From Lotus japonicus (taxonomy: Eukaryota; Streptophyta; Magnoliopsida; Fabales; Fabaceae), in contig NC_080042.1 in the NCBI RefSeq assembly GCF_012489685.1, positions 80,171,093-80,235,092 on the forward strand: 64,000 nucleotides of DNA, read 5' to 3'. The notes under the pieces are model-generated. The model had not been told where the DNA came from, ran no database searches, and saw only the letters and a program-made list of their open reading frames with translations. The position numbers and the translations under genes are program-made. Positions 1-9,915 of the stretch are shown here, piece after piece; the first letter of the stretch is position 1; each line of letters begins with the position of its first letter.

Positions 1-310
1 GTATCAGATGTACTTTATTGGCGGCAGATGGCTTCTCGTACATATTTGATAATGCCTTCATCAGATCTGCAGTAGTCTTCTCATTCACAATGTTGAAGGC
101 AACATTTTTAGATAGCGTCAATCTGATCACACCAAGGGCCTGTCGATCTAACAGATCCCAGTCTTCCTGCTTCATGTCGTTTGGCTTCTTCCCTGTCAAG
201 GGTTGATACAACTTCTTTTAGTACAGATAGTCCTCCATCTGCATCTTCCAAAACCCGAAGTCTCTGCCATCGAACCTCTCGATCTTCACCTTCCCTTCTT
301 CTAGCGCCAT
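1..310 (-). pseudogene. copia gag fragment, cut by the window edge
   Basis: Read on the minus strand from the ATG at 310, this gives the typical N-terminus of a plant Ty1/copia Gag: an acidic-basic leader, then the R-F-D-G and W-K-M-Q-M-E-D-Y-L pattern of the DUF4219/UBN2 type. An in-frame TAA follows codon 30 (near 219-221), directly after the Y-L-Y triplet. The frame then stays Gag-like to the window edge, so this is a copy broken by at least one nonsense change. A primer-binding-like site and an LTR lie immediately upstream, which fits a minus-strand element whose 5' end is here and whose pol lies outside the window. Gag would form the virus-like particle of the retrotransposon. Family call is firm; activity is unlikely. 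Confidence 0.75.
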
Positions 311-358
311 TGCTCCCACTTCTTCCTCTAAATTGAGGATCTATCCCACGAACCTAAA

Positions 359-371
359 GCTCTTGATACCA
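359..371 (-). other. primer binding site of the left copia element
   Basis: On the minus strand this reads TGGTATCAAGAGC, one change from the usual plant initiator tRNA-Met complement TGGTATCAGAGC. It sits 2 bases inside the LTR at 374-569, the expected place for priming minus-strand DNA synthesis. Confidence 0.7.
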
Positions 372-373
372 GT

Positions 374-569
374 TGTTGGGAGCAATAATAGAAAAGAGAG
401 AAGAGAGAAAGAAATATCGCACAGGAGCTTTTGGTGTGTATAATGCTTACAATGAGGTGCTTATATATAGTAGGAGTAAGTCAACTTCCTCCTTATTCTA
501 AGCGATGTGGGACTTACAAATAGACTACATAAGCGATGTGGGACTACAAATAGACTACATAACATAACA
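374..569 (-). repeat. LTR of the left copia element (5' LTR)
   Basis: The 196 bp block starts TGTTGGGAGC and ends CATAACA, so it has the TG...CA ends and short TGTT/AACA inverted repeat of an LTR. It carries a TATATATAG motif and an internal duplicated segment (GCGATGTGGGACT around 503 and 532). The partner LTR and target duplication lie outside the window. Its outer end abuts the TRIM remnant starting at 574. Confidence 0.65.
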
Positions 570-573
570 ATTT

Positions 574-617
574 CCATGAGTGATGTGGTTGAGGGACTCA
601 CACTTGAGGGGGAGATT
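574..617. repeat. truncated TRIM internal segment with PPT
   Basis: These 44 bases match 945-988, the last part of the internal region of the adjacent TRIM, including its purine-rich stretch just before the LTR. They precede LTR 618-803 although a 5' LTR should not be preceded by its own internal region. This implies a tandem TRIM whose left half was lost. Confidence 0.75.
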
Positions 618-1174
618 TGTTGGAATCAAGTGTTAGAGTCAAGTCCCACATCAGAGAAGTCAAGGTAAGAGGGAGAGTTTATAAGGAGATGGACCCATAA
701 ACCTAATGCCTTAAGGTTTTGGGTTAAGATGTGGTGTCCAAGATCTCCTTGGTGTTTCCCCTCGACCTTGCCCCATGGGCCCTCGCCGTGACTCTCCCCA
801 ACAAGTGGTATCAGAGCCGATGGTTCGTGGGACCATGGTAACGGCTCCTTGTGTCGAAAGTCTTCCTAGCAGTGTGGCTAGGCAGCGAGTTCCGTTGAGC
901 AGCGAACGACGGTACAAGGTGGATAGCTTCCGCAGACGGGAGGACCATGAGTGATGTGGTTGAGGGACTCACACTTGAGGGGGAGATTTGTTGGAATCAA
1001 GTGTTAGAGTCAAGTCCCACATCAGAGAAATCAAGGTAAGAGGGAGAGTTTATAAGGAGATGGACCCATAAACCTAATGCCTTAAGGTTTTGGGTTAAGA
1101 TGTGGTGTCCAAGATCTCCTTGGTGTTTCCCCTCGACTTTGCCTCATGGGCCCTCGCCGTGACTCTCCCCAACA
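618..1174 (+). mobile_element. TRIM (miniature LTR retrotransposon), LTR-internal-LTR
   Basis: Two 186 bp direct repeats (618-803 and 989-1174) begin TGTTGGAATCAAG and end CTCTCCCCAACA. By eye they differ at three sites, all transitions, so about 98% identity. Between them are only 185 bp: a perfect TGGTATCAGAGC primer site at 806-817, two bases after the first LTR, and a purine tract GAGGGGGAGATT at 977-988 just before the second. There is no coding capacity. Size, PBS and PPT define a terminal-repeat retrotransposon in miniature, moved by proteins from another element. Confidence 0.88.
806..817 (+). other. TRIM primer binding site
   Basis: TGGTATCAGAGC is an exact complement to the 3' end of plant initiator tRNA-Met and lies two bases after the first TRIM LTR. 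Confidence 0.85.
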
Positions 1175-2129
1175 TTTCTTCACCTTTTACTATGGTACAT
1201 TAGTCAATCCAGGCTTTCAGTCAAAGATAAAAGTGCAGGAATATACCCTCTCTGTTACTGCTTCGTATTAAGGACATTAGTTTGGGCAAAGAAAATCAGG
1301 AAAAGCACTTTCTGGCAAAGGGAAAATTAAAGGGAATCCACCCAGGTCAGCTCCAGTGAATAGTGACATACTATCTTATTATCTTATCTTTTTTTTCCTC
1401 TCTCAAACCGAAATTGTTCCTTTCCTTTATGCCTTTTGAAGAGTCAAAGCTGTAAAATTCTATAACTAACCATTTATAATGGTAGATTCCTGCATGCCAT
1501 AACCAGGCATGCCATCCACCATCCTGGAACATATTTAAAACAAAGCATTCAAATAAATGTGCTACTAGCTAGAGCCTTACTCATTTTATTTGTTGATTCT
1601 TAGACATTCAAATACTACAGATAATTCATATTTTTTTTTTTCTTTATCTTTTTTTTTTCACACTTATTATTTTTTCCTCTAGATTTCTTACTTAAGGTAT
1701 TTGTAAGGTGTCTCTGCATTGTGAGAATTTCAATGAATAATTTTCTTTTCAAATATGCATATCTAAGCTACCCTTTTGGGCTTTTACCCATATCTACTTT
1801 CTTTCACGTCTTATACTATTCTCAAAGTGAAAAAGAAGGATTTTTTTTTTAAATGCCTGTCTTGGGCTGCGCATTGTTGATTAAATACCCTGCTTCTTCT
1901 GAGTGAAAGCAATTTTTCATTAGTAAGTGACACCAGCTACCAGTAACACCATGGTTAGTTTTGCATCTTAAAAAAACTTATCTTCTATTAGTTCTATATA
2001 AAACCACTAGTGATTGGAAGTTGGTAGTCACTGAAGAATGTAAAGGTGTTGAGGTTGATCCGTGCTTGAGCATGTTTATACGTGAGAGAGAAACTTAATT
2101 AATTAAAAACTGGTCACTGCTGCATTGAT
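1175..2129. other. intergenic, no gene seen
   Basis: AT-rich sequence with several T-runs and short palindromes (for example the GCATGCC repeat near 1493-1515). I see no conserved protein, RNA gene or complete element here. Confidence 0.5.
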
Positions 2130-2132
2130 TCA

Positions 2133-3309
2133 GGGTCTGTTTGGTGCGACGTATAGTATAAGGCCTGATAGTATAAGACCTGATAGTATTAGGCCTGATA
2201 GTATAAGCCCTGATAACTTTTTTATACTATCCAGCGTTTGGACATACTCTGTATAATTTACCATATCGTTTAAATTGATGCAATTTTATGTTTAATGAAG
2301 TATTGAATAATGGTATATAATAAAAATCAAATATGGAGATGATTATAACGGTGGTGGCGGTGGTGATGGAAGTAGTGGTAGGTTGGTGGTGGTGGTGGCA
2401 ATGGTGGTAGGTTGGTGTTGGTGGCGGTGGTGGTGACAGTGGAGATAGGTTGGAGGTGGTGGTGGCAGTGATGGTGGTGGCGATGATAGGGTGGTGGTGG
2501 TGGTGGTGGTAAGGCGGTGGTGGAGGCAATGGTGGTGGTGGTGGCGATAGGGTGGTGGTTGTGGTGTCGGTGGTGGCAATAGAGTGGTGACGACGATTAT
2601 GGTGGTGGTGGCGATAGGGTGGTGGTTGTGGTGTCGGTGGCGGCGGTAGGGCGGCGGCGGTTGTGGTGGCGGTGGCGGCAACACCGGTGGTGGCGGTGGT
2701 GGTGATCGGGTGGTGGCGGTGGTGGCAGCGATGGTGGTTGTGGTGTTGGCGACGATAGAGTGTGGTGGTGGTGGTAAGGCGGTGGCGGCTTAGTAAGGTG
2801 GCGGCGATGGTGGAGGGTGGAGGCAATGGTGGTGGTGGTGGTGGCGGCGACGGTGATCGGGTGGTGGCGGTGGTGGTGGTGGTGGCGACGACGGTGATCG
2901 GGTGGAGGCAATGGTGGTGGTGGTGGTGGCGGCGACGGTGATCGGGTGACGGCGACGGTGGAGGGTGGAGGCAATGGTGGTGGTGGTGGTGGCGGTGACG
3001 GTGATCGGGTGGCGGCGGTGGTGGTGGTGGTGGCGGCGACGGTGATCGGGTGGTGGCGGTGGTGGTGCCAATGATGGTGTAAGTTGGCAGCAATAGAGGG
3101 TGGTGGTGATGGTGACTTATACATCACAACCTTATCATGCCTTATCCATCACTCACATGATGGATTAAATAATACGTCATTTTAACGTATAAGGGGACTT
3201 TGATGGATAAGCTTATACAATACAATGTCATCACCAAACAATGGATAAACTCATAATGTATTGTATAAGCTTATACTATCATGTCTAATACGGCGTGCCA
3301 AACGAGCCC
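2133..3309. mobile_element. Tourist-like MITE, copy 1, with triplet-repeat core
   Basis: The left end GGGTCTGTTTGGTGCGACGT and the reverse complement of the right end, GGGCTCGTTTGGCACGCCGT, form terminal inverted repeats. They are flanked by a direct TCA (2130-2132 and 3310-3312), which suits the 3 bp TNA targets of PIF/Harbinger (Tourist) elements. Near the left end the motif CTGATAGTATAAG recurs three to four times, and an inverted relative lies at the right end. The middle (about 2350-3115) is a long GGT/GGC-rich tract. No transposase is present, so it is non-autonomous. A relative lies at 8878-9912. Confidence 0.8.
2350..3115. repeat. GGT/GGC triplet tract with minisatellite units
   Basis: About 750 bp made almost entirely of GGN triplets. 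In the right half a longer unit of roughly 50 bp recurs, marked by CGGTGATCGGGTGG (around 2850, 2893, 2936, 2998 and 3040) and GGAGGCAATGGTGG. The plus strand is strongly G-rich with many GG pairs spaced by one or two bases. The His/Pro-rich open frames on the minus strand are by-products of the repeat. Confidence 0.9.
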
Positions 3310-5586
3310 TCAAAGTCGTAAAACTTGCACCAACCTTGGTCAGTGTGGCAGTCGCATTGACCATATAGTTCAGGCCCCCACAACCTAACTCTGCAGCACA
3401 GAAATACACATGCATGGAGTGAGTGATACACAGATGAGACCAGAGAACTGACAAATACAACAAATGGAACACAACATATTCTCGTTAAAACTTTTTGCCA
3501 ATGTTATAATGTTATTTATCAATTGTTTCACACAGAGAGAGAGAGAGATTTATAATACTGATTTGTATATTAAGTTTCTAGAGATATTCTAGCTACGTCA
3601 GGTTAAAAACATTAGTTAAACTATCAAGTTGACACGTGACGTGAAGTTAATACTACGACTTCTATGTCTTAGGGGTTTACCTTATGCACATTTTGTTCAA
3701 GGTTGCACAACACATGTATGAACCCCTCTATCATAGGTTCATCCATCTCAGAATATAATTGTTGATCGATGTGTCATTAATTAACTTAATAGCTTAAAGT
3801 TTTGGAATAATTAGTTTATGCATGTTATTAGAATATCTATGAAAGTGATATAGAGTTCGATTATTAATGTTATCTTTAATTCTTCTAATAAAAAAAAGTT
3901 TAAATTTCAGCATATGATAAGTGGACTTGCACATTGTTCACGCTTCAAGTCTAAATAAGTTGTAGCTTGAGAGAACGTATTAGAAATATAATCATTCATT
4001 TATCCCTTTTCCAACAACTTAATTAACTTTTGGAATAATTAGTTCCTTCAAAAAGGCTTTTTTTTTAAAATAAATTATATTAGGACCCACCCCCAAATTC
4101 TTCCACCTCCTCTCTACCAGACCACCACCCTCTTCACCCTCAAGCTTCTTCTTACCTTTTGCCCCAACCACCTCCACTAATCCCTCTTCATCCTTTGCCA
4201 CTGCCACCTACCTTCGCAAGAGTTTCCCGTTATCACCACCCCCACCATCTGAAATCTAGCAAGAATTAAACTTTCCAAGCCTCACCATGCATCACGAAAG
4301 AACCCAACCATACTATAAATTGAACCTTCCAGACCATCATTCTCGTCGTGCTTGCTTTCTTGGGCAAGACTGTCGTCCCTGCATTGGAGAGAAATAGCGT
4401 GAGGACAAGACCGTTGGAACGACGACATGGAAGTTGTAGCTCAAGCGCAACAGAATGATGGTATGAGGAACAAAATCGTGGTAGGGTTGCAGTTCAAAGG
4501 AGGCCTAGGGGTTGAAAGGAGGCTCGAGGGTGAAGAGGTGGTGGTCCAACAAGGTTGATGGTTGAAGGAAGGAGCTGCGAGTGAAGGGAAAACTCCACAT
4601 TAGGCTAATGAGAACAAATCACAAGTCGAACAGATATCACATCTTTTATCCTAAACCTTTGAGGCATTGGATGTACGAGTTCTTTCTATTCACAAGACTC
4701 GAACCTGAGACGCCTGCTTAAACTATAACAACCTCGTGTCAGTTGATCTACGCGCTTGGTGATATAAGATTTTTTTATACATCGAAAAAATAAATTGCAC
4801 TCTCTAATGATTGATCTCTTGACCTCCCTCACCCAACCTTCATATCCCCTAACTCTTACCACTTGAATAATAATGAATTTATAGAATATTTAAAAAAATT
4901 CAATAAAATATGGGATTTAACATTTTTACACTACCAATATATAGTTATTAAATGTCAATTATAATGAATAAAAAGTGCATAATATTAAGGCCAATTATAT
5001 TTCCATTTGTTTAGCGACAAAAACTGAAACCTCATTAATAAATTCCGGATTTAATACATTTTTAGGTGATTTTTCATAACTATACAATTTTAGGGTTTTA
5101 GTTTTTGTTTAAGAAATCGTAGTTAAAAAATTGCTATTAGTTCCCATGAAAAGTCTTAGAAAAGGAGAAAGAAAGAAGATAAAAGAAAAGACAGAACATG
5201 TCAGAATTTGAATATATAATTTACTTTCCATGCTTTATTTATCATTTATAAAATAAGATGCAAGGAAAATTGTATTTAAAAAGGTTTAAAAAGTAAGTAG
5301 TAAAATATAAAAATGTCTAAAATTTTATTTAATTTTTTGTCTTTTTTCTTGAAATCTTTTTTGTCAAAGATTCGTCAAATTTCATTGATAAGAATGAATA
5401 TAATTTTATAGAATGTAGTGAAGTGCCATTATATATTATTTTTGTTCCGAGAGTAATGCTCTAATTGGCAGGTGTGAATTTTTGTTGTTTATTTTTGTTG
5501 AAGCCAATACTTAAAACGTTGACTGGTCAAAGACCAAAAACGAAAGCTAGTGTGGGCCTTTCCATCATAGAGTTTTCCAATCCCAA
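3310..5586. other. intergenic, no gene seen
   Basis: AT-rich DNA with a short GA repeat near 3535-3549. Around 4615-4790 a piece containing ACTCGAACCTGAGACG and GTTGATCTACGCGCTTGGTGAT resembles the tRNA-like part of a plant SINE in reverse, but I cannot define its ends. No coding region can be supported. Confidence 0.45.
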
Positions 5587-5595
5587 TAAAACCAA

Positions 5596-5818
5596 GGTGC
5601 CACCTAATATGCACCCCTTTTTAGTGGTGCAACCTTGCACCACTATACCAATTGTCCATTTTATCCCTGTTAAAAAATATTATTTTATAAAAAGAAAAAA
5701 ATATTGGTATTACCAAGTGGATTTTGATGGGATTAATTTTTGAACAGGGGTAAAATAGACAATTAACATAGTGGTGCAAGGTTACACCACTAAAAAGTGG
5801 TGCATATTAGGTAGACCC
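5596..5818. mobile_element. Mutator-type MITE with 9 bp target duplication
   Basis: A 223 bp element whose two halves are long imperfect inverted repeats: CACCTAATATGCACC...TAGTGGTGCAACCTTGCACC on the left against the reverse complement of the right end. It is flanked by identical 9 bp direct repeats TAAAACCAA at 5587-5595 and 5819-5827. A 9 bp duplication points to Mutator-like transposase. No protein is encoded, although a 92-codon frame runs across it by chance. Confidence 0.85.
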
Positions 5819-6357
5819 TAAAACCAAAGACAATTTTGCGTTTCCAGTGTAGATCTTGGTCGCAAATACGGACAATGACTATTAATATTTGGTCACGTTG
5901 ATAAAATTCTTAATTATACACATCATTCACACCAATTAAACCACATTATGAGATGTAACATATTCTCCGCATAAAACAATCATATTTAAGTCGGGTGCAA
6001 AACTTTACAAACAAAAATTTTCCCATATATAATACTCGAACCTGATACCGTACATTTTTATTCTTATATCAAAATTTGCCTTAAGTATTATAACTTCCCA
6101 AATATTACATTCATGATTCATCCTTGTCACTTGACAATCATGCTATGCCTCAACAACATTGTTTCATCAAAATTTTGTCTCCCAACCGCATCTCCTTAGT
6201 ATTTCTGTGATCTCATTATAGACAACTAACAACTGTCCATGTTTCTTATTCATCCAAAACACACTCTTATCATTGAGAATGTTTCCATAACAAACTAAAA
6301 AATTTCAAATTTCATGACTCTAAAGTAACATTAGAAAGTCCATTTGATTTGTTCCTC

Positions 6358-8228
6358 TTAGTTATTTGGACTATTATGCAAAGAATTTGGACATGATCCA
6401 ACTGTTAACTCATCACTCTTAGAGCTCAAGCATCCAGCATCTAAAACCCCAATAGGGCTTTGAGGCATAAATGGTGCAGAAGATTTAGTGCCCAAACTAG
6501 CAGCAACTTTGATCAAGGACAAGTCTTTGATCAGTTCAAGACACTTGAGAACTCTCTCCTGCAAAATGTTAAAATACCATAACTGAAAAGTCAGAACAAA
6601 CACAAAGATGATATCAATTATCAAACAATGATTATAATCAACAAAACAAGGACAAGCATAAGCAAATTTGTCATCACTCCTCACTCACTGGTTCTGTGGG
6701 AACCACCATCTCACTCACCTTCTCTACAATGTAGAAATCAGTTATGGCCTTATCAATCTCTTGATCTTGCAATTCCCTTAAAACAGAAATTGCCACTGCT
6801 GCAGCAATTTCAGAAGGCTTGAATTCCAAGAAGTCAATACCTGCAATTGATTTTTCCAACTCATTATACCTAAAAAACAATAGAGTACCACAGGAGGATC
6901 AAATGTTCAAACAGGGCAATGAGGATACCTCTGATTATGATAAGGATGAGCTGCAATGATCTTGAAATGGACGATCCTACCGGATGCTTCTCGTGATTGA
7001 TCTTACCAAGGAAGTATTCAATGAAAGAACAAGGAGTTAAAGCTTGCATTTTCCATCTCAATGTGCTTAATACCAGAAGTTCCATTTTTTGAATGGTTTT
7101 AGCTTCAAACACAAACTTTGGTTCTCCAACCTATCCATTATGAATATCAATGAGAAAATTAAAGGCTATATAGCATACATGATAAAATCATACTTAACCA
7201 TCTTAGAAGATTGTATGATTATGATATACCTGTAAATCTACAGATTGAGGCACTTTAACTTCCTCCATTTTAGCTGCAATTGACAAGCAAGCTACAGCTA
7301 CCAATTGCACAGTCCATTTTACGCCTCTCTAAACATACCAAAGAGAAGAGGCCATTAACACCAAATACACTATCAAAAAGAGATCAGAGACATAATCCAA
7401 CTAAACATTCAAATGTTTTATCTTACCGGCAATTCGAAAACTGATAGAAAGCGATCCAAGTAGTTCACAGATAGACAAAAGCTCAAGGGTCCAAAACCAT
7501 AATACGCATGAGCCTGTAGACCACATCATAAAAGGACAAACGAAATCAATTCAAAACATCAACAAGTTACCACAAAGATTTGGCAATACTACCTAGCAAA
7601 TCCAAACCAAGAAAACACATTGCAAAACCCAATTGATACCCAATGATGAAGCCAAGCATTGCATTGAAAATCATAAAAGAACAAACAACTCCATAACAAC
7701 GTAAAAAATAACTCTTTTGAAGACTAAATCCCCATTAAAAGCACCAAAACCACCTGAGTACTAATCCACATTATCAGCAACAAAAAAAAATCTTAAAACT
7801 GGATTTGATTTTCATGTGAATTGAATGAAAATGCGAACTTGGTGGCAAAAATGAACTATGTCTAATGAATCAAACAAAACCCCATTTGAGAAAACCAATA
7901 AACAAACCTTCCAAATCCAATCAAGAGCCTCTCTTCTAACACTCAAGTCCAATTCTCCACTACGCAGCCTCTTGAGATAATCATCCCTGGGCAAATGCTC
8001 CCTCTCCTTCTCCACCATGACCCTCACAGTTTCATCACTCTGCACCATAAACCACGCAAATGGCTCCGATCCATGGTTGTTCTGACTCAGACAGTGATGA
8101 TCAGAGCTAACGTTTGTGTGGTCCTGCTGTCCTACCAAACCATCATCATCAACATCATCATGAAAGCAGGTACTCCTGTCTTCGGAACAGAGAAGGTTGG
8201 AGGTGGGACTGGTGAACCTCTCTGCCAT
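6358..8228 (-). CDS. D-type cyclin, CYCD2/CYCD4 group
   Basis: Six coding exons: 8228-7908, 7513-7427, 7328-7230, 7130-6929, 6840-6719, 6558-6358. They join in frame to 343 codons plus TAA, the usual size for plant CYCD. The retinoblastoma-binding motif LxCxE is present as LLCSE at residues 12-16. The cyclin box starts around DWIWK and continues with [20 protein letters not shown] and [12 protein letters not shown], followed by [19 protein letters not shown]; the C-terminal fold has [10 protein letters not shown]. The tail with [14 protein letters not shown] and TVGSC is typical of CYCD2/CYCD4. It would bind a CDKA kinase in the nucleus and promote G1/S entry by phosphorylating RBR. The start is the only upstream ATG giving an LxCxE leader. 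Introns show GT-AG ends. Subgroup name is from remembered family features. Confidence 0.93.
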
Positions 8229-8874
8229 TGAAAGAGCTCAGAAATGGTGCTAAATCATCAAAAAGAGGGGGTTGAAAGAAGAAAACTTTTGTGGTGAGAT
8301 GAAAAACCCAGATGACAATGTTTGAGAATGGAAGAGTGGAGTGGAGAATGGAGTGAAAGAGTGGTGAAAGGTATGAGCTTTATGTAGGAAGAGGATGATG
8401 GTTTTAGGGTAAAAAACAAGAGAGATAGATGGGAGGCGAGAAAGATGGGTAATGGTATCATCCATGGATACATTCACCAAAACCAAAAAAAGAAAGGAAA
8501 TACAGGGAAATGATTTTATGGCAAAATATCAAAAACAGAGACTGGTTTAATTTTGTCAAAATGGGAAATCCAAATAAAGAAATGTGATGAAATCAGATTA
8601 TGAGAATTCTTTTTCTGCAAAATATTTTGTTATTTAGTGTTTTTTTTAAGAGTCAATTATTGAGTCAAACCTTTTGATTCTGGCAAAGTTTTAATGATGA
8701 ATAATTTCTGTGGAATTATGATAAGTCGCATCCATTCAAACAAAATGTGGTTTAAATAGGTTTAAAGTACGAAATAAGAGTGAATTAGATTTGGTCCCTG
8801 AGAAAAATTCATAGGTTTTAGTCCAAGATTAATGAAATATGTGATTTAGTCCTTGTTGTTCTTTTTAGGCGAAA
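8229..8874. other. 5' leader and promoter side of the cyclin gene
   Basis: The first 230 bases upstream of the cyclin ATG are TC-rich on the minus strand (GA-rich as given), typical of a plant 5' leader. Overlapping open frames here are not gene-like. Confidence 0.4.
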
Positions 8875-8987
8875 TTAAGGTCTGTTTGGTATGTTGTATA
8901 GTATAACGTATGATAGTATAAGACATGATAATACTAGGTCTGATAATATTAGGTCTAATAAAAATTTAATATTATATTGTGTTTGGT

Positions 8988-9160
8988 CGATGAAAGTTGT
9001 AAGCTGTGTTCAAAGGGTTATTGTCTATCGTTGACCTCTATGGTAGAATCAATCGGGGCATGAGAGGCAGTGGTTTCAGCGGTTCGAGTCAGCTTATCTC
9101 CAACTCGTGAACTTAGCCGATCCAAAGCTATATGATAGCACCCAATTTTTCCGATTCGGC
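8988..9160 (+). other. plastid DNA insertion (NUPT): trnA-UGC 3' end and trnA-rrn23 spacer
   Basis: This stretch has no counterpart in the other MITE copy. It reads like the chloroplast rRNA operon: CGATGAAAGTTGTAAGCTG and TATTGTCTATCGTTG from the end of the trnA-UGC intron, then AGCGGTTCGAGTC with CTTATCTCCA, which is the T-arm and acceptor end of tRNA-Ala (UGC), then ACTCGTGAACTTAGCCGAT and ATAGCACCCAATTTTTCCG from the spacer before 23S rRNA. It is identified from memory of plastid sequence, not by search. Compared with that memory, about 17 bases near the intron/exon junction are missing, so the tRNA part is dead. Confidence 0.78.
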
Positions 9161-9239
9161 AAAATCATTTCATTCAAATGAATATAATTTTATGTTTTGT
9201 GAAATGTTGAATAATGATAGATAGTATAAAAATGTAGAT

Positions 9240-9705
9240 GATGGTGGCGGCAACGGTAGTGGTGGCGGTGGCGGCAGTAGCAGTGGTGAATGGACAGTGG
9301 TGGTTGTGGTGGTGGCGTATAGGTAGCAATGGTGGTATTGAGTGGTGACGACAGTGGAGGGAGGTGGTTGTGGCGAAAATGTTGGTGGTGGTCATGATGG
9401 TGGTCAGTCACGACGATGACAGTGGTGATGGACGGTGAAAGTTGTCGATGTGACTGTAGAGGTGACAGTGGTGGTACTAAATGGTGACAGCGGTTAAGGG
9501 AGGTGGCTGCGGTGGTGGTGGCAATGACGGTGGGCAATGGTGGCGACGACGACAATGGAGGGTGGTGGCGACAAATGGTGTTGGTGGAGGTTGGTGGTGG
9601 TGGTGGCGACGAATGGTGTTGCTAGAGGGTGGTGATGGTGGTGGTAGAGGTGTCAGATGGTGCTGGTAGAGGGTGGTGGAGGTGGAGGGTGGTGGCGATG
9701 GACAA
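9240..9705. repeat. GGT/GGC triplet tract of MITE copy 2
   Basis: GGTGGTGGC-rich DNA, less regular than in copy 1, with interspersed GACAGTGG and AATGGTGG units. It yields Pro/His-rich or Gly/Trp-rich chance frames on the two strands. Confidence 0.85.
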
Positions 9706-9915
9706 AATATTTCTATGTAGCTTATACATCGCACTCTTATCATGTATTTATCCATCACCCATATAGTGGATTAAATAATTCATCATTTTAATGTATAAGA
9801 GTGATTTAATGGTTAAGCTTACACAATACAATGTTAACAAAGCAATTGATAAGTTCGTAATGTATTGTATAAACTATACAATCATGTATAATACGACGTA
9901 TCAAACGAGCTCTTA

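Larger units (their letters stand above)
8878..9912. mobile_element. Tourist-like MITE, copy 2, with triplet core and plastid insert
   Basis: Same family as the element at 2133-3309. The left end AGGTCTGTTTGGTATG and right end (reverse complement) GAGCTCGTTTGATACG align base for base with copy 1. The flanks are a direct TTA at 8875-8877 and 9913-9915, the classic PIF/Harbinger target. The left subterminal GATAGTATAAGACATGATA motifs and the right 190 bp also match copy 1. The core 9240-9705 is GGT/GGC-rich but differs in detail from copy 1. An insert of plastid-like sequence lies at 8988-9160. Confidence 0.82.

Noticed and set aside
570..574. 5 bp target duplication for the left copia element
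   Set aside because: The other flank is outside the window, so it cannot be tested.
2227..3127. Open frames of 93-288 codons on the minus strand in the GGT tract, rich in Pro, His and Thr
   Set aside because: All three minus frames are open at once because the DNA is a triplet repeat inside a MITE; there is no start context, splice pattern or conserved domain.
9174..9758. Similar Pro/Thr/His-rich frames in the second triplet tract
   Set aside because: Same cause: a low-complexity triplet repeat, with open frames on both strands.
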